Assembly (NCBI GenBank): GCA_003235715.1
Contig: QJVM01000118.1
Span: 1 to 35,858 of the forward strand
Reading direction: 5' to 3'
DNA length: 35,858 nt
DNA from: Nitrospirota bacterium
Lineage (GTDB): Bacteria; Nitrospirota; Thermodesulfovibrionia; SZUA-242
The position numbers and the translations under genes are program-made. Shown here piece by piece: positions 1-8,823 of the stretch. The notes beneath the pieces were generated by a model, which saw only the letters and a list, made by a program, of their open reading frames with translations, was not told the DNA's origin and did not search any database. Position 1 is the stretch's first letter; each line of letters starts with the position of its first letter.

Positions 1-188
1 ACCGCCATGATGTAACGATTAATCTCGGATTTCAGGCGCACATAGGCCTCGCGTTCCTGGTGCGACTGGTTCAGTTCGTTCAGGTCATAGCGCATGGTGC
101 TCACCGTGGAGTAGACCACGAGCCCGATCATGCCGGCGCATGCCAGGTACACCGCCGCAAAAAGAGTGAGCCTGCGCTTCAGCTTCAC
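1..188 (-). CDS. N-terminal fragment of a single-pass membrane protein, possibly a sensor (runs off window)
   Basis: Translated from a GTG at 188-186, this gives 62 residues before the window edge. A basic start (VKLKRRL) is followed by one hydrophobic segment at about residues 8-28 and then a charged, probably extracytoplasmic helix (YDLNELNQSHQEREAYVRLK). That architecture is common at the start of sensor histidine kinases and chemoreceptors, but no diagnostic domain is visible, so the function is open. The start is supported by a strong Shine-Dalgarno (AAGGAGG) inside the last codons of glgA, about 10 bases upstream. The glgA stop codon lies only four bases before the GTG, so the gene is probably translationally coupled to glgA and co-transcribed with it. 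Confidence 0.6.
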   Translation of the reverse strand, partial: MKLKRRLTLFAAVYLACAGMIGLVVYSTVSTMRYDLNELNQSHQEREAYVRLKSEINRYIMA

Positions 189-192
189 GCGG

Positions 193-1653
193 TCAGGCCT
201 CCTTCCGGTCCATCAGCAGTTCGGCATAGAGACGAACGTACTCATCCACGCGAGGCGCCCATGAATAATCGCCCATCATCCCGTTGGTCATTCGGCAGGT
301 CCACTCCTCTTCCCGTGAAAAATCCGCCAGGGCCCTTTGAACCGCACCCATAAACGAGGCGGGCGCTTTACCTGAGAAGACATAACCATTCCGATCCGGT
401 CCTTTCTCCCGGACCGTATCCGCGAGGCCGCCGGTCTTTCGAACGACGGGGACGGCTCCGTAACGCATGGCGATCATCTGACCCAGTCCGCACGGTTCAT
501 AACGGGAGGGCATCAGAAACAGGTCAGACCCCGCGTACACCCGATGAGCCAACCCCTCGTCGAACCCGGTGTGCGCGTAAAGATAACCAGGGTGCGACTC
601 CATGAGGCCCATGGCCTTTCTTTCGGCCACCGGGTCACCTTCCCCCAGAATTACCATCTGGGCTGCTTTCGATCCCACGAAACGCTCCGCCGCCTTAAAG
701 ACCAGGTCGATGCCCTTCTGTTCCGAGAGACGGGCCACCACGGAAACTAGGGGGAGGTCCCGGCGCATTTTGAGCCCCCCCTCCCGTCTGAGCTGGGTTC
801 GACAGAACGCCTTGCCAGGCAACCGCTCAGGCCCGAACGTCCTTGGGATATGCCGGTCCGTGGAGGGGTTCCACTCTTCCGTATCCAGTCCGTTCAGTAT
901 ACCCGTGACCTTTCCTGAGCGTGCCCTGAGGACGCCGTCCAATCCGAAGCCGGCTTCCGGTGTCTGGATCTCCCGGGCATAGGTTGGGCTGACCGCCGTG
1001 ACTCGATCCCCAAAGACGATTCCCGCCTTCATAAAGTTGATCTTCCCGTAGAATTCGAGGGCATTCATGTGGAAATATTCCCAGCCCACGCCCAGGAGCG
1101 GCATATCGTAGTGCCAGAACAGGCCCTGATAACCCAGATTATGAATGGTGTATACGGTCCGAACCTCCGGGAAAGCGGGCCGGTAAAGGCTTTTCAGATA
1201 GAGGGGGATCAGGGCCGTCTGCCAGTCATGGCAGTGAACGATGTCCGGCTCAAGGCCGAGAACCCGGGCGGCCTCCAGGACGGCTTTCGAAAAGAAGACG
1301 AACCGGGCGGCGTTGTCAGGGTAGTCCTTGCCCCCTTCACCGTAAAGCCCCTTGCGGGCAAAGAACCCGTCATGCCGGACGAAGAAGACGGGCAGCCCTT
1401 CCCGTCCTTCCGTCGCCAGAAGGCTTCCCCGCGTCTTGTCGGTTCCAAGGGGAATCTCGACCTGCTTGCCCAGGGCGCGCGGCCTCGCAGACGTGTGGAG
1501 CGGTCGGTAATAGGGAAGAATCAGCGACGCATCCACGCCCTTGCGTCGTAGCTCAACGCCGAGCGTCCCCGCCACATCCGCAAGACCCCCGGTCTTGGCA
1601 AAGGGGACAGCCTCGGAAGCGACCAGAAGAACCCGAATGGACCTCATCGTCAC
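193..1653 (-). CDS. glgA: Glycogen (starch) synthase, ADP/UDP-glucose type (GT5)
   Basis: Transfers glucose from a nucleotide sugar to the non-reducing end of alpha-1,4-glucan in the cytoplasm. The 486-residue product has the usual family length. The N-terminal GT5 domain carries the sugar-nucleotide loop FAKTGGLADV at residues 18-27, and the C-terminal Rossmann domain has EPCGLGQMIAMRYG followed by a second KTGGLADTV. The start is GTG at 1653; an ATG two codons later would also serve. The gene lies 141 bases downstream of galT on the same strand, and no terminator is visible between them, so galT-glgA probably form one carbohydrate-storage operon. The next gene begins four bases after its stop. 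The donor sugar cannot be decided from sequence alone. Confidence 0.93.
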   Translation of the reverse strand: MTMRSIRVLLVASEAVPFAKTGGLADVAGTLGVELRRKGVDASLILPYYRPLHTSARPRALGKQVEIPLGTDKTRGSLLATEGREGLPVFFVRHDGFFARKGLYGEGGKDYPDNAARFVFFSKAVLEAARVLGLEPDIVHCHDWQTALIPLYLKSLYRPAFPEVRTVYTIHNLGYQGLFWHYDMPLLGVGWEYFHMNALEFYGKINFMKAGIVFGDRVTAVSPTYAREIQTPEAGFGLDGVLRARSGKVTGILNGLDTEEWNPSTDRHIPRTFGPERLPGKAFCRTQLRREGGLKMRRDLPLVSVVARLSEQKGIDLVFKAAERFVGSKAAQMVILGEGDPVAERKAMGLMESHPGYLYAHTGFDEGLAHRVYAGSDLFLMPSRYEPCGLGQMIAMRYGAVPVVRKTGGLADTVREKGPDRNGYVFSGKAPASFMGAVQRALADFSREEEWTCRMTNGMMGDYSWAPRVDEYVRLYAELLMDRKEA

Positions 1654-1794
1654 ACCCGACCGTCGAGAACGGCCCCGCGGCCAGTCATGGAGCGAAAGAG
1701 AATCCGGCGGAAGGAGTATCCTTGGGTTCCGGGAGCAACAGAAGCAAGCATGTGGTTCACAGGGCCCTTCCCTCGATGCCCTGCCTGGCCCGAT

Positions 1795-2796
1795 TTAGAT
1801 CCTGGCGTCTCGAAGATACCGGGCGGCTTCTTCGGGCGGTGTAGGGTTGATATGGAAGCCCGACCCCCATTCGAATCCTGCAAGCTTGGTCAACTTGGGC
1901 ATGATTTCTATGTGCCAGTGGTAGAAGTCGTTCTTCTCGATGTCAAAGGGAGAGGTGTGAACCACAAAGTTATACGGAGGCGTGTCCAACGTCTTGTCAA
2001 TCCGCTTCAACACTTGCTGCAGGGTCTCCGCCATTTCCCGATATTTTCCTTCTGAAGGGACATCGTAATGGGACTCGTGACCCTTCGGGAGAATCCAGAC
2101 CTCGAAAGGCACCCGGGGCGCAAAGGGCGAAAGGGCAATGAAGCTTCGATTTTCCCAGACGACCCGCTTTCCGGTTTCCAGCTCCTGCCGGATCATGTCG
2201 CAGAAGATGCACCGCTCCCGGTACCCATGGTAGGTTCGGGCGCCGTCCATCTCCTCCTTGACCAGCGAGGGGACAATGGGCATGGCAATAAGCTGGGAAT
2301 GAGTATGTTCAAGGGAGGCTCCGGCAACTTCTCCCTCGTTCTTGAAGATAAGCACGTAACGGAACCGGGTATCCCGCTTCAGATCCGACATCCGATAATG
2401 ATAGGCCCAAAGCACGCTCTCCACCGATTCCAGAGGCATGGTGGCCAGCGTATGCTCGTGTACAGGGGTTTCGATAATGACCTCATGGGCACCCACCCCG
2501 TTCATAAGGTCGTAGATTCCCTCTCCCTCCCGCCCCAGTCCCCCCTCGATCTGGAGGGCCGGGAACTTGTTCGGCACGACGCGGAGAGACCAGTTGCTGG
2601 CATTGGCCGGGCTTCCCTGAGGGCGAAAAGCCAGAATCTCCTGCGGCGTGGTGTATTCGTTGCCATGACAGAAAGGGCAAAATCCCCCCTTCTTCCGGGG
2701 AGGCGTGCGCACCACGAAATCAGAGGGACGCTTCCCGCGTTCAACCGAGATGATAACCCAGCGGCCTGTGACCGGATCCTTTCGAAGCTCAGGCAT
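1795..2796 (-). CDS. galT: Galactose-1-phosphate uridylyltransferase family protein
   Basis: GalT exchanges UMP between UDP-glucose and galactose-1-phosphate in the Leloir pathway. The 333-residue product has the expected two HIT-like halves. Metal-site cysteine pairs occur at FCPFC (residues 39-43) and CIFC in the second half. The active-site histidine motif appears as LEHTHSQ, and the second half has FYHWHIEIMP. Some bacterial members of this branch act as ADP-glucose or other hexose-1-phosphate nucleotidyltransferases, which would suit the glgA neighbour, so substrate specificity is uncertain. The ATG at 2796 gives the conserved start MPELRKDPVTGRWV. An AAGGAG lies upstream, but about 14 bases away. 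A likely promoter lies at 2930-2938. Confidence 0.9.
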   Translation of the reverse strand: MPELRKDPVTGRWVIISVERGKRPSDFVVRTPPRKKGGFCPFCHGNEYTTPQEILAFRPQGSPANASNWSLRVVPNKFPALQIEGGLGREGEGIYDLMNGVGAHEVIIETPVHEHTLATMPLESVESVLWAYHYRMSDLKRDTRFRYVLIFKNEGEVAGASLEHTHSQLIAMPIVPSLVKEEMDGARTYHGYRERCIFCDMIRQELETGKRVVWENRSFIALSPFAPRVPFEVWILPKGHESHYDVPSEGKYREMAETLQQVLKRIDKTLDTPPYNFVVHTSPFDIEKNDFYHWHIEIMPKLTKLAGFEWGSGFHINPTPPEEAARYLRDARI

Positions 2797-2929
2797 AGAC
2801 GGGCAAATTTCTCCTTTGACTCAAAACGTCGGGCATGGCCCCACGGGTCTGCACCGAAAGCACATCTGACCGCCCGCTTTCCGGCGAGCCGAAACTTCGG
2901 GGCACGTGAAGAAAGGGTAAAATTGGTCG

Positions 2930-2938
2930 ATTATATCA
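2930..2938 (-). promoter_or_regulatory. Extended -10 promoter for galT-glgA
   Basis: Read on the minus strand this is TGATATAAT, a perfect extended -10 element (TGnTATAAT). No convincing -35 hexamer is seen 17 bases upstream, as is common for extended -10 promoters. It lies between the htpG stop and the galT start and would give a leader of about 125 bases. A GC inverted repeat (2943-2960) just upstream could be a weak htpG terminator but has no T-run. Confidence 0.45.
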
Positions 2939-2969
2939 CAGGGCCCCGGTGAATCGGGGCGTTCCTCTC

Positions 2970-4862
2970 CTACCCGACTCCGGCCGCTTTCTCCATAATC
3001 TTCTGAATTCGAGCCACCATCTGGGACGGGTCAGGGACCAGCCCCTCCACAAGCATGGCGTTCTCGAAAAGTTGTTCGCAGCATTGGGTCACGAGGAGGG
3101 ACCCGGCATCCTCCTTGTTCAATTCCACCAAACTCCGGATGAGAGGATTGTCCTTGTTCACCTCAAGAACCCTTTTGCCGATCTCGAAATTCTTGTCAAC
3201 CATACTGAGCACTTTCTGGACCTGGATACTGGGCCCCTCCCCCGGCGTGACCAGAAGGCACGGACTCGTCGTCAGCCGGTGAGACTCCCGGACTTCCTTG
3301 ACCCGGTCCCCCAGAATCTCCTGGAAACGCTTCAGAAGGGCATCAAAGGCCGACTGAAAGGCCATGGTTTCCGGCTTTTCCTCCTCTTGCAACTCCTCGG
3401 AACCCAGCTTATCGAGTTCGTCCGGGGCCACCTGGTCAGCAGACTTCAGGGGCTTGCCCCCAAACTCGCTCACATGGGAAAGAACGAAGTCGTCAACAGG
3501 ATCGTAGAGATACAGCACCTCGACCCCTTTCTTCCGGAACATCTCGAGGTGCGGGCTGGCCTCCAGGGTCCTCCGGTCCGGTCCCGTTAGATAGTAAATG
3601 CTCACCTGGTCCTCGGGCATCCGGTTGGTGTATTCCTTGAGGGGAAGGAGTTTGTCCTCGGTCTCGAGGGAAGAGGCGTTGAAGAGGAGCAACCCCGCAA
3701 TCTTCTCCCGGTTCTCGTAGTCCAGGGTCACCCCCTCCTTCAGAACCCGGCCGAATTCGCGGTAGAACGCGGTGTAATCGTCTCGGCTGTCCTCCATCAT
3801 CCTAGCCATATGCTCGAGCACCTTCTTCACCAGGTGCCGGCTGATTCGACGAAGAACGGCGTTGTCCTGAATGGTTTCCCGGGAAACGTTCAGCGTGATG
3901 TCCTCCGAGTCCACCACCCCGCGGATAAACCTGAGATAATCCGGCACGAGATCCTTGCAGTTATGCTGGATCAAGACTTTTTGCGCATACAGATCGGGCC
4001 CGTGTTCGAGTTTCCCCATGCCGAGTTTCTCAAGGTTCTTCCTGGGAAGAAACAGAATGCTCTTGAACGAGAGGGGGGCATCGCTCGTCAGGTGAAGGGT
4101 GGAGGCCGGTCCTTCAAAAGCATTAGTGAGAAATTTGTAGAATTCCTCGTACTCCTCCGGGTTGATATCACCCTTGGGCCGTGTCCAGAGCGCCGTGACC
4201 TGGTTGACCTGCTCTCCGTCCAGGTAGATCGGATAGGAGACAAAATTGGAATACCTCTTGATGATTTCCCGGACCCGGTCCTCTTCAACAAACTCACCCG
4301 CGTCGTCTTTGAGTTGAAGTTCCACCCGCGTTCCGCGGCGGCCCATCGGGGCATCGCGAATCGTATAACTGCCCGCGCCGCTGGAGGCCCACATCTGGGA
4401 CGGCTCATCCTCGCGGTGGGATTTTGTGAGAACCCTCACTTCAGAGGCCGCCATGAAACTCGAATAGAATCCCACTCCGAACTGGCCAATCAGATTCATG
4501 TCCCCCTGGGTGGCCCTTTCCATCTGCTTCAGAAATTCCTTGGAGCCGGAACGGGCAATGGTGCCCAGGTGCTGGGAGAGTTCGGCCCGGGTCATCCCGA
4601 TTCCGGTATCGGTCACCGAAAGGACCTTGTGGTTCTTGTCCAGTTCGATCCGTATTTCAAGGGGGATGTCCTTGCCCTTCAGCCCCTCTTCTGTAAGATT
4701 CAGATACCGCATTTTGTCGAGGGCGTCCGAAGCGTTGGAGATCAGCTCCCGGATGAAGATTTCCCGCTTGGTGTACAGGGAATACACGAGCAGGTGCAGG
4801 AGTTCCTTGATCTCGGCCTGAAACTCGAACTTTTCCTCGTGAGATGTGTTTGCGTCGGCCAT
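2970..4862 (-). CDS. htpG: Molecular chaperone HtpG (Hsp90 family)
   Basis: A cytoplasmic ATP-dependent dimeric chaperone. At 630 residues it matches the family length. The N-terminal GHKL ATPase motifs are clear: ELISNASDALDKMRY near residue 40, DTGIGM, and GQFGVGFYSSF. The middle and C-terminal dimerisation domains follow in the usual order. The ATG at 4862 is preceded by a strong purine-rich ribosome site (AGGAGGGAGGT). No sigma-32-like heat-shock promoter is recognisable in the region shared with the divergent nitroreductase gene. galT starts 173 bases downstream behind its own likely promoter, so htpG may be transcribed alone. Confidence 0.97.
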   Translation of the reverse strand: MADANTSHEEKFEFQAEIKELLHLLVYSLYTKREIFIRELISNASDALDKMRYLNLTEEGLKGKDIPLEIRIELDKNHKVLSVTDTGIGMTRAELSQHLGTIARSGSKEFLKQMERATQGDMNLIGQFGVGFYSSFMAASEVRVLTKSHREDEPSQMWASSGAGSYTIRDAPMGRRGTRVELQLKDDAGEFVEEDRVREIIKRYSNFVSYPIYLDGEQVNQVTALWTRPKGDINPEEYEEFYKFLTNAFEGPASTLHLTSDAPLSFKSILFLPRKNLEKLGMGKLEHGPDLYAQKVLIQHNCKDLVPDYLRFIRGVVDSEDITLNVSRETIQDNAVLRRISRHLVKKVLEHMARMMEDSRDDYTAFYREFGRVLKEGVTLDYENREKIAGLLLFNASSLETEDKLLPLKEYTNRMPEDQVSIYYLTGPDRRTLEASPHLEMFRKKGVEVLYLYDPVDDFVLSHVSEFGGKPLKSADQVAPDELDKLGSEELQEEEKPETMAFQSAFDALLKRFQEILGDRVKEVRESHRLTTSPCLLVTPGEGPSIQVQKVLSMVDKNFEIGKRVLEVNKDNPLIRSLVELNKEDAGSLLVTQCCEQLFENAMLVEGLVPDPSQMVARIQKIMEKAAGVG

Positions 4863-4897
4863 GGGTGTCTACCTCCCTCCTGAAAATGAGCACGCCT

Positions 4898-4934
4898 CCG
4901 GATGACAGATCCGGCCAGCGGAACGGTATATAAT
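4898..4934 (+). promoter_or_regulatory. Inverted repeat plus TATAAT box in the htpG/nitroreductase divergent region
   Basis: CCGGAT-GACAG-ATCCGG (4898-4914) is a perfect 6-bp inverted repeat that could be an operator. It is followed by TATAAT at 4929-4934, a consensus -10 on the plus strand about 90 bases before the nitroreductase start. No good -35 hexamer is present; the repeat occupies part of that position, which would suit a regulator site. Function is inferred. Confidence 0.35.
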
Positions 4935-5023
4935 ACAATCCCTTTTCTGGAAGAGTGCACAGCGGGCGCCCGGTGCGTGTCTGGGCCCCACTTTTCAGGG
5001 AAGGGCTCAGGAACGAGGTTTGA

Positions 5024-5530
5024 ATGGACTTGCTGCAAGGCATACTCTCCCGCCGAAGTATTCGGAAATTCACAGGCGAGGAGGTCAGCCGTGACCTGTT
5101 GCTGGAGATCATCCGCGCCGGAACCTGGGCCCCTTCGGGCCTGAACAACCAGCCCTGGCGGTTTGCGGTTGTGCGCAGCGGAGAAGTTCGGGAAGCCATG
5201 GCCGCGCTGACCCGCTACGGCCACATCATACGGGGAGCGCCTGCGCTCATTGCGGTTTTTTGCCACCGGGAGTCCATGTATCACGAAACCAAGGATCACC
5301 AGGCTATGGGAGCGTGCCTCCAGAACATGTTGCTGGCGGCCCATGGCCTCGGGCTCGGAGCAGTATGGCTCGGGGAAATCCTGAAGAGTGCGGAGGCGGT
5401 CCGCATGCTGCTTGAAATTCCTGAGGGGCACGACCTGATGGCCGTGCTCGCGGTGGGATATCCGGACCCCGGGTCCCGCCCCTCTTCCAACCGGAAACCG
5501 CTGGAGGCGCTCCTTCTGAAGGAAATCTGA
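5024..5530 (+). CDS. Nitroreductase-family FMN oxidoreductase
   Basis: A 168-residue single-domain nitroreductase-fold protein. Flavoproteins of this family reduce nitro, quinone, enone or iodotyrosine substrates with NAD(P)H. The FMN-phosphate motif SRRSIRKF is at residues 9-16. APSGLNNQPWRF follows near residue 40, and GLGAVWLGE near residue 115 is the usual C-terminal flavin contact. The length is typical of the short anaerobe-type subfamily. The ATG is preceded by GAGGT at about 5 bases. The cysteine synthase gene begins 23 bases after its stop, so the two are probably co-transcribed. The natural substrate cannot be read from the sequence. Confidence 0.88.
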   Translation: MDLLQGILSRRSIRKFTGEEVSRDLLLEIIRAGTWAPSGLNNQPWRFAVVRSGEVREAMAALTRYGHIIRGAPALIAVFCHRESMYHETKDHQAMGACLQNMLLAAHGLGLGAVWLGEILKSAEAVRMLLEIPEGHDLMAVLAVGYPDPGSRPSSNRKPLEALLLKEI

Positions 5531-5553
5531 CCTCGTATGAAATGGAACCCGTT

Positions 5554-6462
5554 ATGAGCGTACTGGAGTGCATCGGAAATACCCCTGTCGTCCCCATCCG
5601 GAAACTGAATCCCAACCCGGCGGTAACGCTTCTGGCGAAGCTGGAGGGCAATAATCCCGGAGGCTCGGTGAAGGACCGCATCGCCCTCTTCATGGTGGAG
5701 GACGCGGAACGCTTGGGCGCGTTGACCCGCAAGAAGATCATTCTCGAAGCCACCTCGGGCAACACCGGCATCGGCCTGGCCATGGTGGCGGCGGCGAAGG
5801 ATTATCGCGTGAAACTCGTGATGCCGGCCTGCGTCAGCCTGGAGCGGCGGAAGATCCTCGAGGCCTTGGGCGCCGAACTGGTCCTGAGCCCCGCCGAGGA
5901 GGGGACGGACGGAGCCATCCGCATGGCGCATAAGGTCCTGGCTGAAGCTCCGGACCAATACTTCATGCCGAATCAGTTCCGGAACGAGGCCAATATCCGT
6001 GCGCATTATGAAACCACGGGCGTGGAGGTTATCCGTCAGACCGGGGGAAAGCTCGACGTCTTCGTGGCGGGCATGGGCACCACGGGGACCCTCATGGGAG
6101 CAGGAAGAAGGCTGAAGGAGTTCAATCCCGCCATTCGCGTCGTGGGGGCGGAACCGGTGCTGGGACACCGGGTTCAGGGTCTCAAGAACATGACGGAATC
6201 CATCGTGCCCGAGATCTTCAACCCGGACCTCCTGGACGAACGGGTGATCGTGACGGACGACGAGGCCTTTGAAACCACCCGCCGCCTGGCGCTCGAGGAG
6301 GGTCTTTTCGTGGGGATGAGCAGTGGCGCCGCCATGGCCGTGGCCCTGAAGAAAGCTTCGGAACTCGAACAGGGAACGGTCCTCGTGATCCTGCCGGATC
6401 GGGGAGACCGCTACCTGAGCACCGCTCTTTTCACCTCGGTTTGCGGAAAGTGTCCTCCCTGA
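5554..6462 (+). CDS. cysM: Cysteine synthase, CysM/O-acetylserine (or O-phosphoserine) sulfhydrylase type
   Basis: A PLP-dependent fold-type II enzyme that makes cysteine from activated serine and sulfide. From the ATG at 5554 the protein is 302 residues, close to CysM. NNPGGSVKDR near residues 33-42 holds the PLP lysine (K40). EATSGNTGIG binds the substrate carboxylate, GTTGTLMG binds the PLP phosphate, and PDRGDRYLST is the C-terminal family motif. An ATG at 5542 would add four residues, but MSVLECIGNTPVV matches the family start better. The C-terminus ends in CGKCPP, a cysteine pair not needed for catalysis that might bind metal or respond to redox. The acceptor (acetylserine, phosphoserine or a carrier-bound thiocarboxylate) is unresolved. 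Confidence 0.9.
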   Translation: MSVLECIGNTPVVPIRKLNPNPAVTLLAKLEGNNPGGSVKDRIALFMVEDAERLGALTRKKIILEATSGNTGIGLAMVAAAKDYRVKLVMPACVSLERRKILEALGAELVLSPAEEGTDGAIRMAHKVLAEAPDQYFMPNQFRNEANIRAHYETTGVEVIRQTGGKLDVFVAGMGTTGTLMGAGRRLKEFNPAIRVVGAEPVLGHRVQGLKNMTESIVPEIFNPDLLDERVIVTDDEAFETTRRLALEEGLFVGMSSGAAMAVALKKASELEQGTVLVILPDRGDRYLSTALFTSVCGKCPP

Positions 6463-6473
6463 AGCGGAATGTC

Positions 6474-7001
6474 CTAGGGGGCTGCTTCCCGGGGCGGATG
6501 CCGTAATTTCTCCAACTCGCGTCGAATGTCCTCGGAGAATTCTGCAACGCGCCCCAGTTCCATACGGTCAAAACCGGTGGGTTCCCGCCCAATCTGCCTG
6601 TAGAAGGCCCGGATTCTCGGGGCATCGACCGCATCGAGTTCTTCCATCCGCATCCGGCCTCCGAAAACCGCCGAGGCAAAGGGTTCTCTGGGGAGCAGGC
6701 GGGTCAGCTTACGCAGGTTCTTCCAGCCTCCCTCACCCTTCCGCGGATTCCATAGCGTATCCCCGCACACGACAAATGCCGCGAGGGGTCTGGAGGCCAG
6801 TCTCTGTTTCTGCTCCTCAATGAACCGCTCCATGGCCGGAAGAACCGAGAAGGCATAGATGGGACTCCCGAGGACGTAGTACGGCTCCTCCCCGGTCAAT
6901 CCAACGGCTTCATCCGCCCGGATCGCGGCCACGCCAAGGTGTCGGGCCAGCGCCTCGGCATACTCCGACGTGGATCCATATTTCGTGGCATAGACAATCA
7001 T
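6474..7001 (-). CDS. Flavodoxin-domain protein (HemG-like)
   Basis: A 175-residue protein with the flavodoxin fold of menaquinone-dependent protoporphyrinogen oxidase HemG and related proteins. The FMN-phosphate loop YATKYGSTSEYAE is at residues 4-16, GSPIYAFSVLP is the second flavin loop, and VCGDT is the third. HemG is anchored to quinone pools through an inserted helix, and whether this protein acts on protoporphyrinogen is not clear from sequence. It is convergent with the cysteine synthase gene (11 bases apart) and divergent from the peptide-binding lipoprotein gene. A general flavodoxin or sulfite/thiol redox role is equally possible. Confidence 0.75.
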   Translation of the reverse strand: MIVYATKYGSTSEYAEALARHLGVAAIRADEAVGLTGEEPYYVLGSPIYAFSVLPAMERFIEEQKQRLASRPLAAFVVCGDTLWNPRKGEGGWKNLRKLTRLLPREPFASAVFGGRMRMEELDAVDAPRIRAFYRQIGREPTGFDRMELGRVAEFSEDIRRELEKLRHPPREAAP

Positions 7002-7104
7002 GGGTTCTCAGGACCCTTCGGGACTTGTGCCTTCGTCATGGAGTCGTTTTTCTGCTTTTCCCAATCGGGGTCGGCAAACGCTGAATCGCCGGCCGCATTC
7101 CGGT

Positions 7105-7110
7105 TATTCT
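7105..7110 (+). promoter_or_regulatory. Possible -10 element immediately upstream of the lipoprotein start
   Basis: TATTCT lies five bases before the ATG at 7116, and no Shine-Dalgarno sequence is visible. If it is a real -10, transcription would start at or next to the start codon, giving a leaderless mRNA. No good -35 is present. Confidence 0.25.
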
Positions 7111-7115
7111 ATCTC

Positions 7116-8789
7116 ATGGCCATCCTGCCGCGGTCTCTGTTCATTCCCTTTCTTGTCGTTCTTGCGGGATTCGCCTTCCTGGCCGGTTGCGGCGAACATC
7201 CTTCAGAAACCACTTCCACCTCTGTCTATCAGGATGAGGGGCCCTTCGAACCGGCTTACGGAGATGCCCTCGTTTACGGGGTGAGCGGGCGCCCCTCGGT
7301 TCTGATTCCCATGCTGGCCGGGGACAGCCTGTCCCACGAAGTGGCAGGCCAGATGTTCAACGGTCTGGTCAAATACGACACCGATCTCACGCTCATCGGA
7401 GACCTTGCCGAGTCCTGGGAGATCTCCCCGGACGGACTCGAAATCATCTTTCACCTCAAGCAGGGGGTGCGATGGACGGACGGCGAGCCCTTTACGGCGG
7501 AGGACGTCTACTTCGGCTATCAAACCATCATTGATGAGACAACCCCCACCGCCTACAAGGAGGATTATCTTCAGGTCAAGACGGCCGAGGTGATGGACCC
7601 CTTCACGTTTCGCGTGACCTACGAAAAACCTTTTGCCCCGGCCCTGTCGAGCTGGGGCAATCTCGTCGTCCTGCCGAAGCACCTGCTGGAAGGAAAGGAC
7701 ATCACCAAGGTGGATTTCGGCCGGAGCCCCGTGGGTCTGGGCCCGTACAAGCTGGTGAAATGGGACGAGGGGGCCCAGCTTGACCTCGTGTCCAATCCCG
7801 ATTATTTTGATGGCCGGCCCTACATCGACCGCGTCACTTACCGCATCATACCGGACCCGGCCACCCAGTTTCTGGAACTGAAGGCGGGCGGGATCGATTT
7901 CACCAGCCTGTCCCCGCTTCAGTATACCCGCCAGACCGACACCCCTTTCTTCCGCAATAACTTCCGGAAATTCCGCTATCCCGTTTTTTCCTATACGTAC
8001 CTGGGATTCAACGGAAAGTTTCCGTGGTTCCAGGACGTCCGCGTACGTCGCGCCTTTGCGCATGCCATTGACAAGGGAGAGATCATCGATGCCGTCCTCT
8101 TCGGGCTGGGCCGTCCCTCCACCGGCCCGTATGTGCCGGACACGTGGCCCTACAACCCGGATGTCGCCGTCTACGAGTTTGCCCCGGACAAGGCCCGGCA
8201 ACTGCTCGCAGAGGCCGGCTGGACCGATTCGGACGGGGATGGGATCCTGGACCGTAAGGGAGGCACGGAACGTTTCGAGTTCACCATCCTGTCCAATATG
8301 GGAAACGACCTCCGGGAAAAGACGGCGGTCATCATCCAGCAACGGCTCAAGAATGTCGGCATCAAGGCCAACCTGAAATTCCTGGAGTGGTCCACGTTCA
8401 TCAACGAGTTCATCGATAAACGCCGTTTTCAGGCCGTGATCCTGGGCTGGTCCATCGGGCTCGACCCCGACCAGTACGATATCTGGCACTCTTCCAAGGT
8501 CAGGTCAAAGGAATTCAACTTCGTAAGTTATAACAACGGCGAGGTGGATCGACTCCTTGACGAAGGCCGGAGGACGTTCCAGATCGAGGAAAGAAAGAAG
8601 GCCTACTTCCGGATCCAGGAGATTCTGGCGGAAGAACTCCCCTACATCTTTCTTTACGTTCCTGACGCGCTTCCCATCGTGCATGCACGCTTCAAGGGAA
8701 TCAAGGCGACGCCCATTGGAATCACCTACAACCGGGAGAAATGGTTTGTACCGCAGACACTCCAGCGCTACAGTTCCACCAACCGCTGA
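7116..8789 (+). CDS. Peptide/nickel-type ABC transporter substrate-binding lipoprotein (SBP family 5)
   Basis: A periplasmic, membrane-anchored solute-binding protein of the OppA/DppA/NikA class. The 557-residue product begins with a lipoprotein signal (MAILPRSLFIPFLVVLAG) and a lipobox LAGC with the lipidated Cys at residue 25. The family features GDLAESWEISPDG, VRWTDGEPFTAEDVYFGY and VRRAFAHAIDKGEI follow in order. The frame is open further upstream, but starting at 7116 places the signal peptide at the N-terminus. No permease or ATPase genes are adjacent, so it is an orphan binding protein. The next gene overlaps or follows within 34 bases. The ligand is not predictable. Confidence 0.92.
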   Translation: MAILPRSLFIPFLVVLAGFAFLAGCGEHPSETTSTSVYQDEGPFEPAYGDALVYGVSGRPSVLIPMLAGDSLSHEVAGQMFNGLVKYDTDLTLIGDLAESWEISPDGLEIIFHLKQGVRWTDGEPFTAEDVYFGYQTIIDETTPTAYKEDYLQVKTAEVMDPFTFRVTYEKPFAPALSSWGNLVVLPKHLLEGKDITKVDFGRSPVGLGPYKLVKWDEGAQLDLVSNPDYFDGRPYIDRVTYRIIPDPATQFLELKAGGIDFTSLSPLQYTRQTDTPFFRNNFRKFRYPVFSYTYLGFNGKFPWFQDVRVRRAFAHAIDKGEIIDAVLFGLGRPSTGPYVPDTWPYNPDVAVYEFAPDKARQLLAEAGWTDSDGDGILDRKGGTERFEFTILSNMGNDLREKTAVIIQQRLKNVGIKANLKFLEWSTFINEFIDKRRFQAVILGWSIGLDPDQYDIWHSSKVRSKEFNFVSYNNGEVDRLLDEGRRTFQIEERKKAYFRIQEILAEELPYIFLYVPDALPIVHARFKGIKATPIGITYNREKWFVPQTLQRYSSTNR

Positions 8790-8823
8790 ACCGGACGGGA
8801 GGCGTCGCGTTCTTTTCCTTCGC

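Noticed and set aside
2943-2960. htpG terminator
   Set aside because: The 6-bp GC inverted repeat is not followed by a T-run and overlaps the upstream part of the galT promoter region.
7203-8489. Long open frame of 428 codons on the minus strand, opposite the peptide-binding lipoprotein gene
   Set aside because: It is the GC-driven shadow of a clearly homologous plus-strand gene and shows no family motif or ribosome site. The same applies to long antisense frames at 2068-2952, 3810-4883, 29971-31062 and 31587-32750.
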